Source: UBA1546 sp049302185 (GTDB taxonomy: Bacteria; Nitrospirota; Thermodesulfovibrionia; Thermodesulfovibrionales; UBA1546). Taken from it: a DNA stretch of 64,000 nt. The notes below the pieces were generated by a model. That model searched no databases, was not told the origin of the DNA, and was given only the letters and a program-made list of their open reading frames with translations. Position 1 is the first letter of the stretch. Every line of letters begins with the position of its first letter. Shown here one piece after another: positions 16,310-25,216 of the stretch. Both the position numbers and the translations under genes were made by a program. The stretch is from NCBI GenBank assembly GCA_049302185.1, contig JBAQLV010000022.1, positions 1 through 64,000 of the forward strand, read 5' to 3'.

Positions 16310-16743
16310 AGATCGCTTATGTTGACTCAAGCGTTCTCGTTAAACACTATGTGGAGAATGAAGCTGGTTCTTCGTTTGCTTCTAAGTATATAACCACATA
16401 TAAGGTATATGCCTCCTCTATTGTGCAAGTTGAGGTATTCTCAGCTTTATCCAGAAAACTTCAGATGCGGGAGATTTCAAAAGAAAATGTGGAAAAAACA
16501 AAAGAGATGTTTCTTTCCGATTGCATGAGGACAGGGATGATCGAGGTAAGCGATGATGTCATAAACGAGGCACAGGCGCTGGTCTTTAAATCATCTATTA
16601 AAACACTTGATGCTATACATCTGGCATCGTTAATGATCCTGAGAAATATAACAGAAATTACTTTCCCTTTTATTACTGCTGATAAAAAGTTGGCACTTGC
16701 AGCTAAAGGGGAGAGGTTTGAAGTAATTGAGGTGGGCATATGA
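16303..16743 (+). CDS. vapC: VapC-type PIN-domain toxin
   Basis: 146-residue PIN-domain ribonuclease. Acidic residues expected for Mg2+ binding are in YVDSSVLVKHY, IVQVEVFSAL, LDAIHLAS and ITADKKLALAA. VapC toxins cleave tRNA or rRNA and are held inactive by the upstream antitoxin. The pair interrupts the pyrimidine cluster between carA and carB. Confidence 0.88.
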   Translation: MVKIAYVDSSVLVKHYVENEAGSSFASKYITTYKVYASSIVQVEVFSALSRKLQMREISKENVEKTKEMFLSDCMRTGMIEVSDDVINEAQALVFKSSIKTLDAIHLASLMILRNITEITFPFITADKKLALAAKGERFEVIEVGI

Positions 16744-16952
16744 GAATAAGACTGAAATGGCTTTTTTTGCAAACAAGATGAGAAGATTTCTTCCACGAAA
16801 AACTATCGAGATGCAGGAGTTGTTTCGGAGTGGGAAAATATGAAATCACTAGTTCATGGGGAAGATCATTTAGTTTTTTCTCGTTAGATATTATTTAGTC
16901 AGTGTGAGAGTTTATGAAAATTATAAGTTGCAAATAAATTGTTTTAAAGTAG

Positions 16953-17486
16953 GTGAATAATTTGTTAAAAGAAATTTCATTAGATATCTATCATCTTTTA
17001 CATCCAAAAATTGCTTTCTTTCTTACGAGCATAAGCAAGAAAGGCAAGCCGAATGTTATGGCGTGTGCATGGGCAACACCTGTGAGCGAAGAGCCGCCGA
17101 TTGTGGTTGTATGCGTGTCAAAGGAAAGCTATACGGCAAAACTTATTAAACAGACAAAGGAATTTGTGATAAATATCCCAACGAAGAAACTTCTGAGGGA
17201 ATTATGGATATGCGGAAAAACTTCAGGTAGGGATACTGACAAATTCAAAAAAGCCAGCATAAGGATTAAAAAAGCCAAAAAAATAAAGTCGCCTCTTATT
17301 GATGGATGCATCGGCTTTATAGAGTGTAAATTGAGGAATACGATTGATGCAGGCGAGTGTTATGCGTTCTTTGGCAATGTAGTTTCTGCGCATGCTGATG
17401 ATAGATATTTAAAAAATGGATTATGGTCTGAGGATGCAGATATCCCATTACATCTGGGTGGTTCAAGGATGGTGTATTTTAGATAA
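16953..17486 (+). CDS. Flavin reductase-like, FMN-binding split-barrel protein
   Basis: 177 residues; FFLTSISKKGKPNVMACAWATPVSEEPPIVVVCVSKESYT is the FMN-binding split barrel of the flavin reductase/FlaRed family, and TKEFVINIPT matches the next strand. Likely binds FMN and reduces it or a partner protein; the substrate is unknown. The start may be GTG 16953 or TTG 16962, the latter being better spaced from AGTAGGTG. It is followed by a GTCATTCC repeat before carB. Confidence 0.8.
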   Translation: MNNLLKEISLDIYHLLHPKIAFFLTSISKKGKPNVMACAWATPVSEEPPIVVVCVSKESYTAKLIKQTKEFVINIPTKKLLRELWICGKTSGRDTDKFKKASIRIKKAKKIKSPLIDGCIGFIECKLRNTIDAGECYAFFGNVVSAHADDRYLKNGLWSEDADIPLHLGGSRMVYFR

Positions 17487-17491
17487 ATTCT

Positions 17492-17566
17492 GTCATTCCG
17501 CACTTGATGCGGAATCCAGAGAAAAGACAAAAGAGTGGATTCCCGCTTAATGACTGCGGGAATGAC
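17492..17566. repeat. GTCATTCC palindromic repeat, copy 2
   Basis: Starts GTCATTCCGCACTTGATGCGG and ends CTGCGGGAATGAC, with AATCCAGA / GTGGATTCC in the middle. It lies between the flavin reductase gene and carB. Confidence 0.85.
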
Positions 17567-17619
17567 GAGAAAGAGGTATTTTCGGGACAATGATGAAAGC
17601 TAAGCGCGGGTTAGATTAA

Positions 17620-20600
17620 ATGCCTAAACGTACTGACATCAAAAAAATCTTATTAATCGGCTCAGGCCCTATTGTCATAGGACAGGCATGCGAGTTTGAC
17701 TATTCGGGAACTCAGGCATGCAAGGCATTGAAGGAAGAAGGCTACAAAGTAGTTCTTATAAATTCAAACCCTGCAACGATAATGACAGACCCAGAGATTG
17801 CTGATGCAACTTACATAGAGCCGTTAACAGCAGACATTGTTGAACTGATAATAAAGAAAGAAAGACCCGATGCACTTCTTCCGACAATGGGCGGTCAGAC
17901 TGCGCTTAATCTCGCTGTTGAGCTTGCTGAAAGCGGAGTGCTTGAAAAGTATAAGGTTGAACTCATCGGTGCAAAACTTCATGCAATAAAGAAGGCTGAG
18001 GACAGAGAATTGTTTAAAGAGGCGATGGCAAAGATCGGGCTTGAGGTTCCGAAGAGCGCTGCCGTCATGAACCTGAAAAAAGGGATGGATGCGATTGAAT
18101 ATATCGGCTTTCCGGCAATATTACGTCCCTCATTCACTCTCGGAGGAACAGGAAGCGGAATTGCGTATAACATGGAAGAATACACAGAGCTTCTTGACAA
18201 GGGACTGAAGCTGAGTCCTGTTCATCAGGTGCTTGTGGAGAAATCAGTTATCGGATGGAAGGAATATGAGCTTGAGGTGATGCGGGATATGAAGGACAAT
18301 GTTGTTATCATCTGCTCTATAGAAAACTTTGATCCGATGGGAGTTCATACGGGAGACTCAATCACTGTTGCTCCTGCCCAGACCCTGACAGACAAGGAAT
18401 ACCAGAGGATGCGCGATGCATCGATAGCAATCATCAGGGAAATAGGAGTTGACACAGGAGGTTCAAATATCCAGTTTGCATTGAATCCGAAAGACGGCAG
18501 AATGGTTGTTATAGAGATGAATCCTCGTGTTTCAAGATCATCTGCGCTTGCAAGCAAGGCAACAGGATTTCCTATAGCAAAGATTGCTGCAAAGCTTGCA
18601 GTGGGGCTTACGCTTGAAGAAATACCAAATGACATAACAAGGGAAACGCCTGCATCCTTTGAGCCTGCGATTGATTATGTTGTGACAAAGGTTCCAAGAT
18701 TTGCATTTGAAAAATTTCCTGCCGCTGATTCCACGCTCACAACACAGATGAAATCTGTCGGAGAGGTTATGTCCATAGGCAGAACTTTTAAAGAATCTTT
18801 GCAGAAGGCAATAAGAAGCCTTGAGATTGACAGTTACGGTTTTGAAGAAATTGACATAAGCACAGCAGAACTTAAAGCGAAACTCAAGATACCGAATGCA
18901 GACAGGCTCTGGTATATTGCGCAGGCTATGAGAAACGGAATGTCTGTTAATGAAATTTATGAACTCACATGGATTGACCCGTGGTTTCTGAACAACATAA
19001 GGCAGATTGTAGAGATGGAGGAAAAGTTGAAAGTTGAAAGTGAAAAGTCAAAAGTTCACAATATCTCCGAACTCGTAGAAATTCTGCGTAAGGCAAAGGA
19101 ATATGGTTTCTCTGACAGGCGTATAGCCAAACTTTCAGGAAAGACAGAGGCGGAGATAAGAAAGTTGAGGAATGAATCCGGAATAAAGCCTGTCTATAAA
19201 ATGGTGGATACATGCGCAGCGGAATTTGCGGCATATACTCCGTATATGTATTCAACGTATGAAAAACCGTTCTACAAGTTGGAAGTAAGAAGTGAGAAGT
19301 TAGAAGTAAAAGAAAAAACAAACGAGAAGCTTGGAGATAATTTTTCACCTCCTACTTCCCATTTCCCACTTCCCACTTTTAAAGTTGACTCTGAAATCAA
19401 TCCCACTGAGCGCAAAAAGGTAATTATTCTCGGATCAGGTCCGAACAGGATAGGGCAGGGGATTGAATTTGATTACTGCTGCGTCCATGCAGTCTTTGCT
19501 TTGAAGGAGCTTGGTTACGAGACTATAATGGTCAACTGTAATCCTGAGACAGTAAGCACTGATTATGACACTGCCGACAGGTTATATTTTGAACCGCTGA
19601 CAATAGAGGATGTGCTGAGTATTATCGAGGCTGAAAAGCCGGAAGGCATCATAGTTCAGTTCGGAGGACAGACTCCGTTAAAACTTGCAGTGCCTCTTGA
19701 AAAAGAGGGCGTAAAGATTCTCGGCACTTCCCCTGACTCAATAGACCGCGCAGAAGACAGGAGGAGATTCAAAGAACTTCTCCATAAACTCAATCTGAGG
19801 CAGGCGGAAAGTGACACTGCCATGTCTCCTGAAGATGCCGTAGTGATTGCGAGGAAGATAGGGTATCCCGTTATGGTGAGGCCTTCTTATGTGCTTGGAG
19901 GCAGGGCTATGGAGATTGTCTATGATGAGAGTTCACTTCTTGATTACATGGAGAGGGCTGTAAAGGCATCACCTGAGCATTATGTTCTCATTGATAAATA
20001 TCTGTCCGGCGCTGTTGAGGTGGATGTCGATGCTATTTCAGACGGTGTTGATGTAATTGTCGGCGGCGTTATGGAACATATAGAGGAGGCAGGAATACAT
20101 TCAGGTGATTCGGCATGTTCCCTGCCGCCTTATTCTCTGAATAAAGATATTGTTGCTGAGCTTAAAAAGCAGGCAAAGGCATTAGCGCGTGAGCTCAATG
20201 TCATAGGGCTTATGAATATCCAGTTTGCTGTCAAGGATAACGAGATATATATTCTTGAGGTAAATCCAAGAGCGTCAAGAACAATACCTTATGTGAGCAA
20301 GGCAACGGGCGTTCCGCTGGCAAAACTTGCCGCAAAGGTTATGCTCGGCAGAACATTGAAGGAACTCGGTCTGACAACTGAAAAGGAGATAAAGCACGTT
20401 GCCGTTAAAGAGGCCGTGTTCCCGTTTGACAGGTTCAGCGGTGTTGATACAATCCTCGGCCCTGAGATGAAATCCACAGGAGAAGTGATGGGAATAGACG
20501 AGGATTTCGGTATTGCATACGCAAAGGCTCAGTTATCATCCAACAACAGGATACCTACGTCGGGTAAGATTGTGATAAGCGTCAGGGATGAAGACAAGGA

Positions 20601-20958
20601 CGGGATATGTGATATTGTGAAGAAACTCCACGCCATGGGTTTTGAGGTGATAGCAACCCGCGGCACTGCAGAGCATCTTAGCAGCAAAGGAATAGAAGTT
20701 GAAGTAATAAACAAGGTAAAGGAAGGAAGGCCTCATATAGTGGATTTAATCAAAAACAAGGAAGTGAATTTCATCATCAATACAGTGAGCGATGCACAGG
20801 CTCAGAGGGATTCCTTTTCAATAAGGCAGAGCGCGCTCCAGTACAGGGTGCCTTATACTACGACTGTTTCCGGCGCAAAGGCAGTCGTAAATGCGATAGA
20901 CATGCTCCGCAGGAAAAATATAAGCATAAAATCCATTCAGGAATATCACAGGGCATAA
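17620..20958 (+). CDS. carB: Carbamoyl-phosphate synthase large subunit with two heptad inserts
   Basis: Makes carbamoyl phosphate from bicarbonate, ammonia and two ATP. Both ATP-grasp halves are intact: IGSGPIVIGQACEFDYSG at the N-terminus, and LGSGPNRIGQGIEFDYCC starting the second half. MEMNPRVSRSSALASKATG and LEVNPRASRTIPYVSKATG mark the two active sites, and the C-terminal allosteric MGS-like domain reaches ...AKAVVNAIDMLRRK. At 1112 residues it is about 40 longer than typical, explained by heptad inserts at about 468-479 (oligomerisation domain) and 553-587 (hinge before the second half). Confidence 0.96.
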   Translation: MPKRTDIKKILLIGSGPIVIGQACEFDYSGTQACKALKEEGYKVVLINSNPATIMTDPEIADATYIEPLTADIVELIIKKERPDALLPTMGGQTALNLAVELAESGVLEKYKVELIGAKLHAIKKAEDRELFKEAMAKIGLEVPKSAAVMNLKKGMDAIEYIGFPAILRPSFTLGGTGSGIAYNMEEYTELLDKGLKLSPVHQVLVEKSVIGWKEYELEVMRDMKDNVVIICSIENFDPMGVHTGDSITVAPAQTLTDKEYQRMRDASIAIIREIGVDTGGSNIQFALNPKDGRMVVIEMNPRVSRSSALASKATGFPIAKIAAKLAVGLTLEEIPNDITRETPASFEPAIDYVVTKVPRFAFEKFPAADSTLTTQMKSVGEVMSIGRTFKESLQKAIRSLEIDSYGFEEIDISTAELKAKLKIPNADRLWYIAQAMRNGMSVNEIYELTWIDPWFLNNIRQIVEMEEKLKVESEKSKVHNISELVEILRKAKEYGFSDRRIAKLSGKTEAEIRKLRNESGIKPVYKMVDTCAAEFAAYTPYMYSTYEKPFYKLEVRSEKLEVKEKTNEKLGDNFSPPTSHFPLPTFKVDSEINPTERKKVIILGSGPNRIGQGIEFDYCCVHAVFALKELGYETIMVNCNPETVSTDYDTADRLYFEPLTIEDVLSIIEAEKPEGIIVQFGGQTPLKLAVPLEKEGVKILGTSPDSIDRAEDRRRFKELLHKLNLRQAESDTAMSPEDAVVIARKIGYPVMVRPSYVLGGRAMEIVYDESSLLDYMERAVKASPEHYVLIDKYLSGAVEVDVDAISDGVDVIVGGVMEHIEEAGIHSGDSACSLPPYSLNKDIVAELKKQAKALARELNVIGLMNIQFAVKDNEIYILEVNPRASRTIPYVSKATGVPLAKLAAKVMLGRTLKELGLTTEKEIKHVAVKEAVFPFDRFSGVDTILGPEMKSTGEVMGIDEDFGIAYAKAQLSSNNRIPTSGKIVISVRDEDKDGICDIVKKLHAMGFEVIATRGTAEHLSSKGIEVEVINKVKEGRPHIVDLIKNKEVNFIINTVSDAQAQRDSFSIRQSALQYRVPYTTTVSGAKAVVNAIDMLRRKNISIKSIQEYHRA
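19021..19055. repeat. Heptad tract inside carB (first)
   Basis: Five units: GAAAAGT, TGAAAGT, TGAAAGT, GAAAAGT, CAAAAGT. Single arm, in frame, encoding EKLKVESEKSKV. Confidence 0.9.
19276..19380. repeat. Canonical 5+5 heptad element inside carB (second)
   Basis: Left arm of five units AAGTTGG, AAGTAAG, AAGTGAG, AAGTTAG, AAGTAAA (19276-19310). Right arm of five units CACCTCC, TACTTCC, CATTTCC, CACTTCC, CACTTTT (19346-19380). The 35-bp arms surround a 35-bp loop. Confidence 0.95.
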
Positions 20959-20961
20959 AGC

Positions 20962-21139
20962 AGGAGGCTGTGTCTGTCTTTCGGCAATATTAAACTACCA
21001 TTACAATGGTGCAGATGTTAGTACAATATATCAGGTTCTTACAAATTCGTATGCGGGGCTATCCGCTCCACTTCATTGCGACTTCAGCCCCTATTCTGAC
21101 AGACCCGTGAATCTTGCCTGAATCCAGCCACAGCCTCCT
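20962..21139. repeat. 178-bp terminal-inverted-repeat element between carB and gyrA
   Basis: AGGAGGCTGTGTCTG (20962-20976) pairs with CAGCCACAGCCTCCT (21125-21139) with one mismatch, and inner pairs include GGGGCT / AGCCCC. It is the same length as 7671-7848, but the core match is weak (CCACTTCATTGCGACTTC region). No ORF. It may end carB transcription or be a MITE-like or RNA element. Confidence 0.65.
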
Positions 21140-21242
21140 TAGACAAAGTTTTTAGCGCATATAATATATGCCAATTTAGCATATTATTTATGGTAAAATA
21201 CAATGTTTTTCTGAAGCGCTGAAATCATTTGTTTCTTGTAAG

Positions 21243-21270
21243 CCCTGTTAGAGATAAATCTCTAACAGGG
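21243..21270 (+). promoter_or_regulatory. Perfect hairpin in the gyrA leader
   Basis: CCCTGTTAGAGA and TCTCTAACAGGG are perfectly complementary 12-mers around AAAT, ending 15 bases before the gyrA ATG and just before its ribosome site (GAGGGGAA). There is no U-tract after it, so it may be an operator, an mRNA-stabilising stem or a terminator. Confidence 0.55.
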
Positions 21271-21285
21271 TAAGAAGAGGGGAAA

Positions 21286-23694
21286 ATGGCAAAGGTTCCT
21301 GTAAGCATTGAAGAAGAAATGAAGGTGTCCTACCTTAATTACGCCATGAGCGTAATAATCGGCAGGGCGCTTCCTGAGGTAAGAGACGGGCTTAAGCCTG
21401 TGCAGAGAAGAATACTTTATGCGATGTTCAGGGAGGGTCTCCTCCCGGGCAAAAGATATTCAAAGTGTGCCGGTGTTGTCGGAGAGGTTTTAAAGAAGTA
21501 TCATCCCCATGGCGACACTGCTGTTTATGACGCCCTTGTGAGGCTTGCGCAGGATTTCAACATGAGATACCCCCTGATAGACGGACAGGGCAACTTCGGC
21601 TCAATTGACGGAGACCCTCCTGCCGCATACCGTTACACAGAGGCAAGGCTTGCAAAACTCTCGGAAGAAATCCTTGCGGACATAGATAAGGAGACGGTTG
21701 ACTTTCAATCAAATTTTGATGAGACCACGGAAGAGCCGTTGGTGCTTCCATCAAGAGTGCCGAATCTTATAGTAAACGGCTCCTCAGGCATTGCCGTCGG
21801 GATGGCGACCAATATACCGCCGCATAATCTCGGCGAGGTAATAGACGGGCTTATTATGCTCCTTGATAATCCCGAAGTGACTGTCAATGACCTGATGAAT
21901 GCAGTAAAGGGGCCTGATTTTCCTACAGGCGGTTTGATTCATGGAATTCAGGGAATCGTTGATGCATACACCACAGGCAGGGGCATTATTAAGGTCAGGG
22001 CGAAGGCGAAGATTGAGCAGGAATACAGAGGCGGAGAAAATATCATAATCACGGAGGTTCCGTATCAGGTGAATAAGGCAAGGCTGATAGAAAAGATTGC
22101 CGAGCTTGTAAGAGGGAAAAAAATAGAGGGCATATCCGAGATACGGGATGAATCTGACAGGGAAGGCATAAGGGTTGTCCTTGATCTTAAAAGGGGCGAG
22201 ATGGCAGAGGTAGTCCTGAACAATCTTTACAAACATACGCAGATGGAATCCACATTCGGAATTATAATGCTTGCCATTGTAAGCGGCCAGCCTCAGGTGC
22301 TGCCTTTAAAGAAGATATTCAGCCATTTTCTGCAGCACAGGCGGGATGTTGTCATAAGAAGAACAAAATTTGAACTTAGAAAGGCGGAAGAAAGGGCGCA
22401 CATACTTGAAGGACTCAAGGTTGCCCTTGATCATCTTGACGCAATTATCGCATTGATAAGAAAGTCAAAGACGCCTGATGAAGCAAAACACGGGCTCATG
22501 GATAATTATCCTTTGTCTGAGATTCAGGCGCAGGCAATACTTGACATGAAATTACAGAGGCTCACAGGCCTTGAGCGTGAAAAGATAATAAAGGAATACA
22601 CAGAGACATTAAAAGAGATTGAGAGACTGAATGCAATACTCAGAAGCGACGCCCTTGTATCAAAGATAGTCAAAGATGAGCTGAATGAGATAAAAACCCG
22701 GTATGCTGATGAAAGAAGGACTGAGATTGCCGCGGAATTAAAAGAGATTACAATTGAAGACCTCATAACAGAAGAAGATATGGTTATCACCATCTCTCAT
22801 CAGGGATATATCAAGAGAAATCCGTTGTCCGCGTATAGAAGCCAGCGCAGGGGCGGAAAGGGGCTTATCGGAATGGAAACAAAAGAGGAAGATTTTGTTG
22901 AGCAGCTTTTTATAGGTTCAACTCATGACTATATGCTCTTCTTTTCCAATCTCGGAAGGCTCTACTGGCTCAAGACTTATCAGATTCCCGAAGCAGGGCG
23001 CGCTGCAAAAGGCAAGGCGCTTATCAATCTCCTTCAATTATCAGAAGGCGAAAGAATTGCAACGGCGCTTCCGGTGAGGGATTTTAAAGCGGGATTTCTT
23101 GTTATGTTCACAAAGAACGGAACAGTTAAAAAGACCGCGCTTGAAGAATACAGCAATCCAAGAGGCAAGGGCATAATAGCAGTTACGATTGAAGATGGAG
23201 ACGAACTTATCGCGGTTAAAAAGACAGACGGCAAGAGTGATCTCATTATTGGCACAAAGAATGGACTTTCAATCCGCTTTAATGAAGAGGATGTCCGCGA
23301 GATGGGGCGGACTGCAAAGGGAGTTATTGGAATACGTCTTGCAAAAGGAGATGAGGTTGTCTCAGCGGGAGTTGCCGAGGAAAGAACAGCGCTGCTGACA
23401 GTCACGGAAAGAGGACTTGGCAAGCGGACCAAGATAGAAGAGTACCGTGTTCAGGGCAGAGGCGGTAAGGGAGTAATATCTATAAAGGTTATAGAGAAAG
23501 GCGGGAAGGCGGTTGGTCTTATACAGGTGCGAGAAGAGGATGAGATAGTCATGATTACGAATTCCGGCAAGCTTATAAGAACTACCGCAAACAACATATC
23601 CCTGCACGGGAGAAATACGCAGGGAGTCAAGCTTATGGATGTTGACGCAGAAGATAAAATCGTCAGCATAAGCAAAGTGGTTGAGAAGGACTAA
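21286..23694 (+). CDS. gyrA: DNA gyrase subunit A
   Basis: Cleaving/rejoining subunit of gyrase, 802 residues. DGLKPVQRRILYAM and HPHGDTAVYDALVRLAQDF form the winged-helix quinolone-determining region (Thr and Asp at the usual 83 and 87 positions). The catalytic Tyr lies in YRYTEARL (about 116). The C-terminal pinwheel carries the GyrA box QRRGGKG (about 520), marking gyrase rather than topoisomerase IV. It sits alone, with no gyrB in the window. Confidence 0.97.
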   Translation: MAKVPVSIEEEMKVSYLNYAMSVIIGRALPEVRDGLKPVQRRILYAMFREGLLPGKRYSKCAGVVGEVLKKYHPHGDTAVYDALVRLAQDFNMRYPLIDGQGNFGSIDGDPPAAYRYTEARLAKLSEEILADIDKETVDFQSNFDETTEEPLVLPSRVPNLIVNGSSGIAVGMATNIPPHNLGEVIDGLIMLLDNPEVTVNDLMNAVKGPDFPTGGLIHGIQGIVDAYTTGRGIIKVRAKAKIEQEYRGGENIIITEVPYQVNKARLIEKIAELVRGKKIEGISEIRDESDREGIRVVLDLKRGEMAEVVLNNLYKHTQMESTFGIIMLAIVSGQPQVLPLKKIFSHFLQHRRDVVIRRTKFELRKAEERAHILEGLKVALDHLDAIIALIRKSKTPDEAKHGLMDNYPLSEIQAQAILDMKLQRLTGLEREKIIKEYTETLKEIERLNAILRSDALVSKIVKDELNEIKTRYADERRTEIAAELKEITIEDLITEEDMVITISHQGYIKRNPLSAYRSQRRGGKGLIGMETKEEDFVEQLFIGSTHDYMLFFSNLGRLYWLKTYQIPEAGRAAKGKALINLLQLSEGERIATALPVRDFKAGFLVMFTKNGTVKKTALEEYSNPRGKGIIAVTIEDGDELIAVKKTDGKSDLIIGTKNGLSIRFNEEDVREMGRTAKGVIGIRLAKGDEVVSAGVAEERTALLTVTERGLGKRTKIEEYRVQGRGGKGVISIKVIEKGGKAVGLIQVREEDEIVMITNSGKLIRTTANNISLHGRNTQGVKLMDVDAEDKIVSISKVVEKD

Positions 23695-23696
23695 CT

Positions 23697-23788
23697 GATG
23701 CAGGATGCAAGATACAACCCCCCTCTATCCCCCCTTGGCAAGGGGGGAATTAAAGGGGGGTATCATAAATCATGCATCGTGCATCCAT
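23697..23788. repeat. Heptad element with nested C-rich palindrome after gyrA
   Basis: Left units GATGCAG, GATGCAA, GATACAA (23697-23717). The loop is a 43-bp C-rich/G-rich palindrome around TTGGCAAG (23718-23760). Right units TATCATA, AATCATG, CATCGTG, CATCCAT (23761-23788). It has the same architecture as 9287-9392, with an equally long nested palindrome but different arms. It ends 16 bp before the next start codon. Confidence 0.92.
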
Positions 23789-23804
23789 GGTGAAGAGTTA
23801 AAAT

Positions 23805-24500
23805 TTGAAAGCTGCAAGCAACATAGCAAAATTTTCTCTTTATTTCTTAGCTTTTGTTCTTGTAGTCCTGCTTTTTGCATACATTACATTCAAATTGTTG
23901 AGTTTCAGCAGGACGGTGGATGTCCCTGACCTTTCAGGTAAAAGTCTTGTTGAGGTTAATGAGCTTCTGAGTATGAAGGGGCTTAATCTGAAGATAGAGG
24001 GCGAAGATTATGATTCGGATGTTCCGGCAGGGCACATAATAAGACAGGATTTACCTTTCGGAAGCAGGGTTAAAGAACAGCGCAGTGTAAGAGTGTTTGT
24101 AAGCAAAGGGCCGAGGGTTCAGTCCGTCCCCTCGGTAGTAGGAGAATCTCTGGATAAGGCGGAATCCGTACTTTTACAGAATGGTTTGAAAGTAGCTAAG
24201 GTTATCCATGTGCATTCAACCTCTGCGGAGAAAGACAGGGTTATCGCACAGAAACCGGCTCCCGGCGAGAAGATTACTGAAAAGGTTACGCTTGTTGTCA
24301 GTTCAGGGCATTATGAGGCAATTTATTATTGCCCTGATTTTCAGGGCAAGACAAAGCAGGAGGCTGAGCAGCTTGCGGAAAAACTTGATATTAAACTTAA
24401 TGTCACAGGCGCAGGAGAAACCGTAAAATCACAGAAACCCAAGCCCGGAAGCCAGATTAAGACAGGCGATACGGTGTATCTGATGCTTGAGGGAGAATAG
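23805..24500 (+). CDS. Membrane-anchored PASTA-domain protein
   Basis: 231 residues. One N-terminal transmembrane segment (FSLYFLAFVLVVLLFAYITF), then three PASTA repeats, about 43-110, 111-178 and 179-231; the first starts VDVPDLSGKSLVEVNELLSMKGL and the second ends with GEKITEKVTLVVSSG. PASTA domains bind peptidoglycan fragments or muropeptides and occur on PBPs and Ser/Thr kinases; here there is no catalytic domain, so it may be a periplasmic cell-wall sensor or adaptor. The start is TTG 23805. Rpe follows. Confidence 0.82.
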   Translation: MKAASNIAKFSLYFLAFVLVVLLFAYITFKLLSFSRTVDVPDLSGKSLVEVNELLSMKGLNLKIEGEDYDSDVPAGHIIRQDLPFGSRVKEQRSVRVFVSKGPRVQSVPSVVGESLDKAESVLLQNGLKVAKVIHVHSTSAEKDRVIAQKPAPGEKITEKVTLVVSSGHYEAIYYCPDFQGKTKQEAEQLAEKLDIKLNVTGAGETVKSQKPKPGSQIKTGDTVYLMLEGE

Positions 24501-24556
24501 AATAAGAGTTTAAAGTTAGTTCAGACAATTTTTTATTTTAAATTTCGGAGGTTGAA

Positions 24557-25216
24557 ATGATTAAAATTGCGCCGTCAATACTTTCTGCGGATTTCTTAAG
24601 GCTTGGCGAGGAAATAAAGACAGCGGAAGCTGCAGGCATTGATATGTTTCACATAGATATAATGGACGGCCATTTTGTGCCGAACATAACTATCGGACCT
24701 TCGATTGTAGAAGCAATTAAAAAGATAACATCTGTTCCTCTTGATGTGCATCTGATGATAGAAGAGCCTGACAAATACCTGAACGATTTTATAAAAGCGG
24801 GGTCGGATTATCTTACGGTGCACTTTGAAGCTGCAATGCATCTGCACCGCACAGTACAAAAAATAAAAGAGAGCAAGGTAAAGGCAGGCGTATCGCTTAA
24901 TCCTGCAACTCCGCTCGGCAGCATTGACGATATTATTCAGGATGTGGATTTTGTGCTTCTGATGTCTGTTAATCCCGGGTTTGGGGGGCAGAGTTTTATT
25001 CCGCAGGTCATAGACAAGATTAAGGCGTTAAAGAAAATGATTTCGGTCAGAGGGCTTAAAACTCTTATTGAGGTTGACGGCGGCGTAAAACCTGATAATG
25101 CCAGGATGGTTGCCGAGGCAGGCGCTGATATACTTGTAATGGGTTCAGCATTTTTCAGTTCCAAAGACTACGCGTTGCTTACAAAGAAACTGCGTGAAAT
25201 ACTGGCCGGCATATGA
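24557..25216 (+). CDS. rpe: Ribulose-phosphate 3-epimerase
   Basis: Interconverts ribulose 5-phosphate and xylulose 5-phosphate. 219-residue TIM barrel: IAPSILSADFLRLGEE, HIDIMDGHFVPNITIGP with the metal-binding His/Asp, DVHLMIEEP, VNPGFGGQSFIP and EVDGGVKPDNA. RBS CGGAGG precedes the ATG. It overlaps the following TPR gene by 4 bp, so the two are probably co-translated. Confidence 0.95.
   Translation: MIKIAPSILSADFLRLGEEIKTAEAAGIDMFHIDIMDGHFVPNITIGPSIVEAIKKITSVPLDVHLMIEEPDKYLNDFIKAGSDYLTVHFEAAMHLHRTVQKIKESKVKAGVSLNPATPLGSIDDIIQDVDFVLLMSVNPGFGGQSFIPQVIDKIKALKKMISVRGLKTLIEVDGGVKPDNARMVAEAGADILVMGSAFFSSKDYALLTKKLREILAGI

Noticed and set aside
19276..19380. Intein or other self-splicing element in carB
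   Set aside because: The insert is only about 35 residues and lacks splicing motifs; it is plain heptad repeat.
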